Shown piece by piece: positions 5,382 through 5,620 of a stretch of DNA of 5,620 nt. The translations under genes were made by a program, and so were the position numbers. The stretch comes from Flammeovirgaceae bacterium (GTDB lineage Bacteria > Bacteroidota > Bacteroidia > Cytophagales > Cyclobacteriaceae). Location: assembly GCA_022616575.1 (NCBI GenBank), contig JAKEEN010000004.1, positions 1 through 5,620 on the forward strand, read 5' to 3'. How positions within the stretch are numbered: position 1 is the stretch's first letter; each line of letters begins with the position of its first letter. The notes under the pieces are model-generated. The model was not told the origin of the DNA. It saw nothing but the letters and a program-made list of their open reading frames with translations, and did not search any database.

Positions 5382-5620
5382 TCAGCGCTTCTTCTTTTTT
5401 ACAGCAGACTTAGCAACTTTCTTAACTCTCACTGCCCTACTTTTCTTAACAACTTTTGCTGGCTTCGAAGTAACAACCTTACGAACACTTTTAGTTCTTG
5501 AAGGTTTTTCAGTCTCAATCTTTGGCTCTTCCTTCTTCTTTACAAATCTACCAAACCGGCCTTTTTTCTCGGGCGCAGCTTCCGCCAGTGCAAGACACTC
5601 TTCTAATGTTAGTTCGGCAG
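5382..5620 (-). CDS. Lys-rich basic-tailed protein, C-terminal end only
   Basis: The gene enters from the right window edge on the minus strand. 78 residues are visible before TGA at 5382-5384, with no stop in frame up to the edge. The visible part starts with an acidic/hydrophobic helix (AELTLEECLALAEAAPEK), then KGRFGRFVKKKEEPKIE. A long low-complexity tail of Lys, Val, Ala and Ser ends SAVKKKKR. Twenty of the 78 residues are Lys and seven are Arg. Such tails occur in histone H1-like and other nucleic-acid-binding bacterial proteins, but the folded domain is outside the window, so the function is unknown. The stop is 18 bases before the hicB start, so co-transcription with the block that follows is possible. 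Confidence 0.75.
   Translation of the reverse strand, partial: AELTLEECLALAEAAPEKKGRFGRFVKKKEEPKIETEKPSRTKSVRKVVTSKPAKVVKKSRAVRVKKVAKSAVKKKKR

Overview
The window looks like chromosomal DNA of a Bacteroidota bacterium, probably a Cytophagales-type lineage. The base composition is moderately AT-rich, most genes lack a strong Shine-Dalgarno sequence, one candidate promoter resembles the TTG / TAnnTTTG type, and the proteins resemble Bacteroidota versions of their families: a type III pantothenate kinase with a GSDIVSNA motif, a sirtuin without zinc cysteines, and a membrane-anchored TlpA/ResA-like thioredoxin. The taxonomic call is inference from motifs, not from a search.

Layout. On the + strand come the C-terminus of an SpmB-like nucleoside-recognition membrane protein (to 196) and a 151-residue uncharacterised protein (206-661). 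These converge, with a 7-base gap, on a minus-strand secreted TPR-like protein of unknown function (669-2450). An 87-base divergent intergenic region separates that gene from a plus-strand membrane-anchored thioredoxin (2538-3116). A 404-base gene-free gap follows (3117-3520). The rest is a minus-strand block reading from high to low coordinates: a Lys-rich protein cut by the window edge, a HicB-family antitoxin relic, a wrecked HicA toxin gene, a CobB-type sirtuin and CoaX pantothenate kinase.

Two things are not ordinary. First, most of the gene-free gap is a 355-base non-coding insertion (3134-3488). It has imperfect terminal inverted repeats (16 of 19 positions match) and is flanked by a perfect 9-base direct repeat, so it has the architecture of a MITE. 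It carries two mutually exclusive pyrimidine/purine hairpins and a long GC-rich hairpin that could terminate minus-strand transcription. Second, the stretch upstream of cobB is not empty. It holds a hicBA toxin-antitoxin module caught in decay: HicB has lost about seven residues in frame, and HicA keeps recognisable N- and C-termini but has lost its GSH (catalytic histidine) segment, carries two frameshifts and has an early stop. The hicA remnant stop overlaps the TTG start of cobB.

Functional logic. coaX and cobB overlap by one base (TGATG) and are probably translated together. One makes 4'-phosphopantetheine precursors for CoA and the other removes CoA-derived acyl groups from protein lysines, so the pair links CoA supply to protein acylation. 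I see no evidence of an undescribed multi-gene system. The novelty here is the mobile repeat and the decaying toxin-antitoxin locus.
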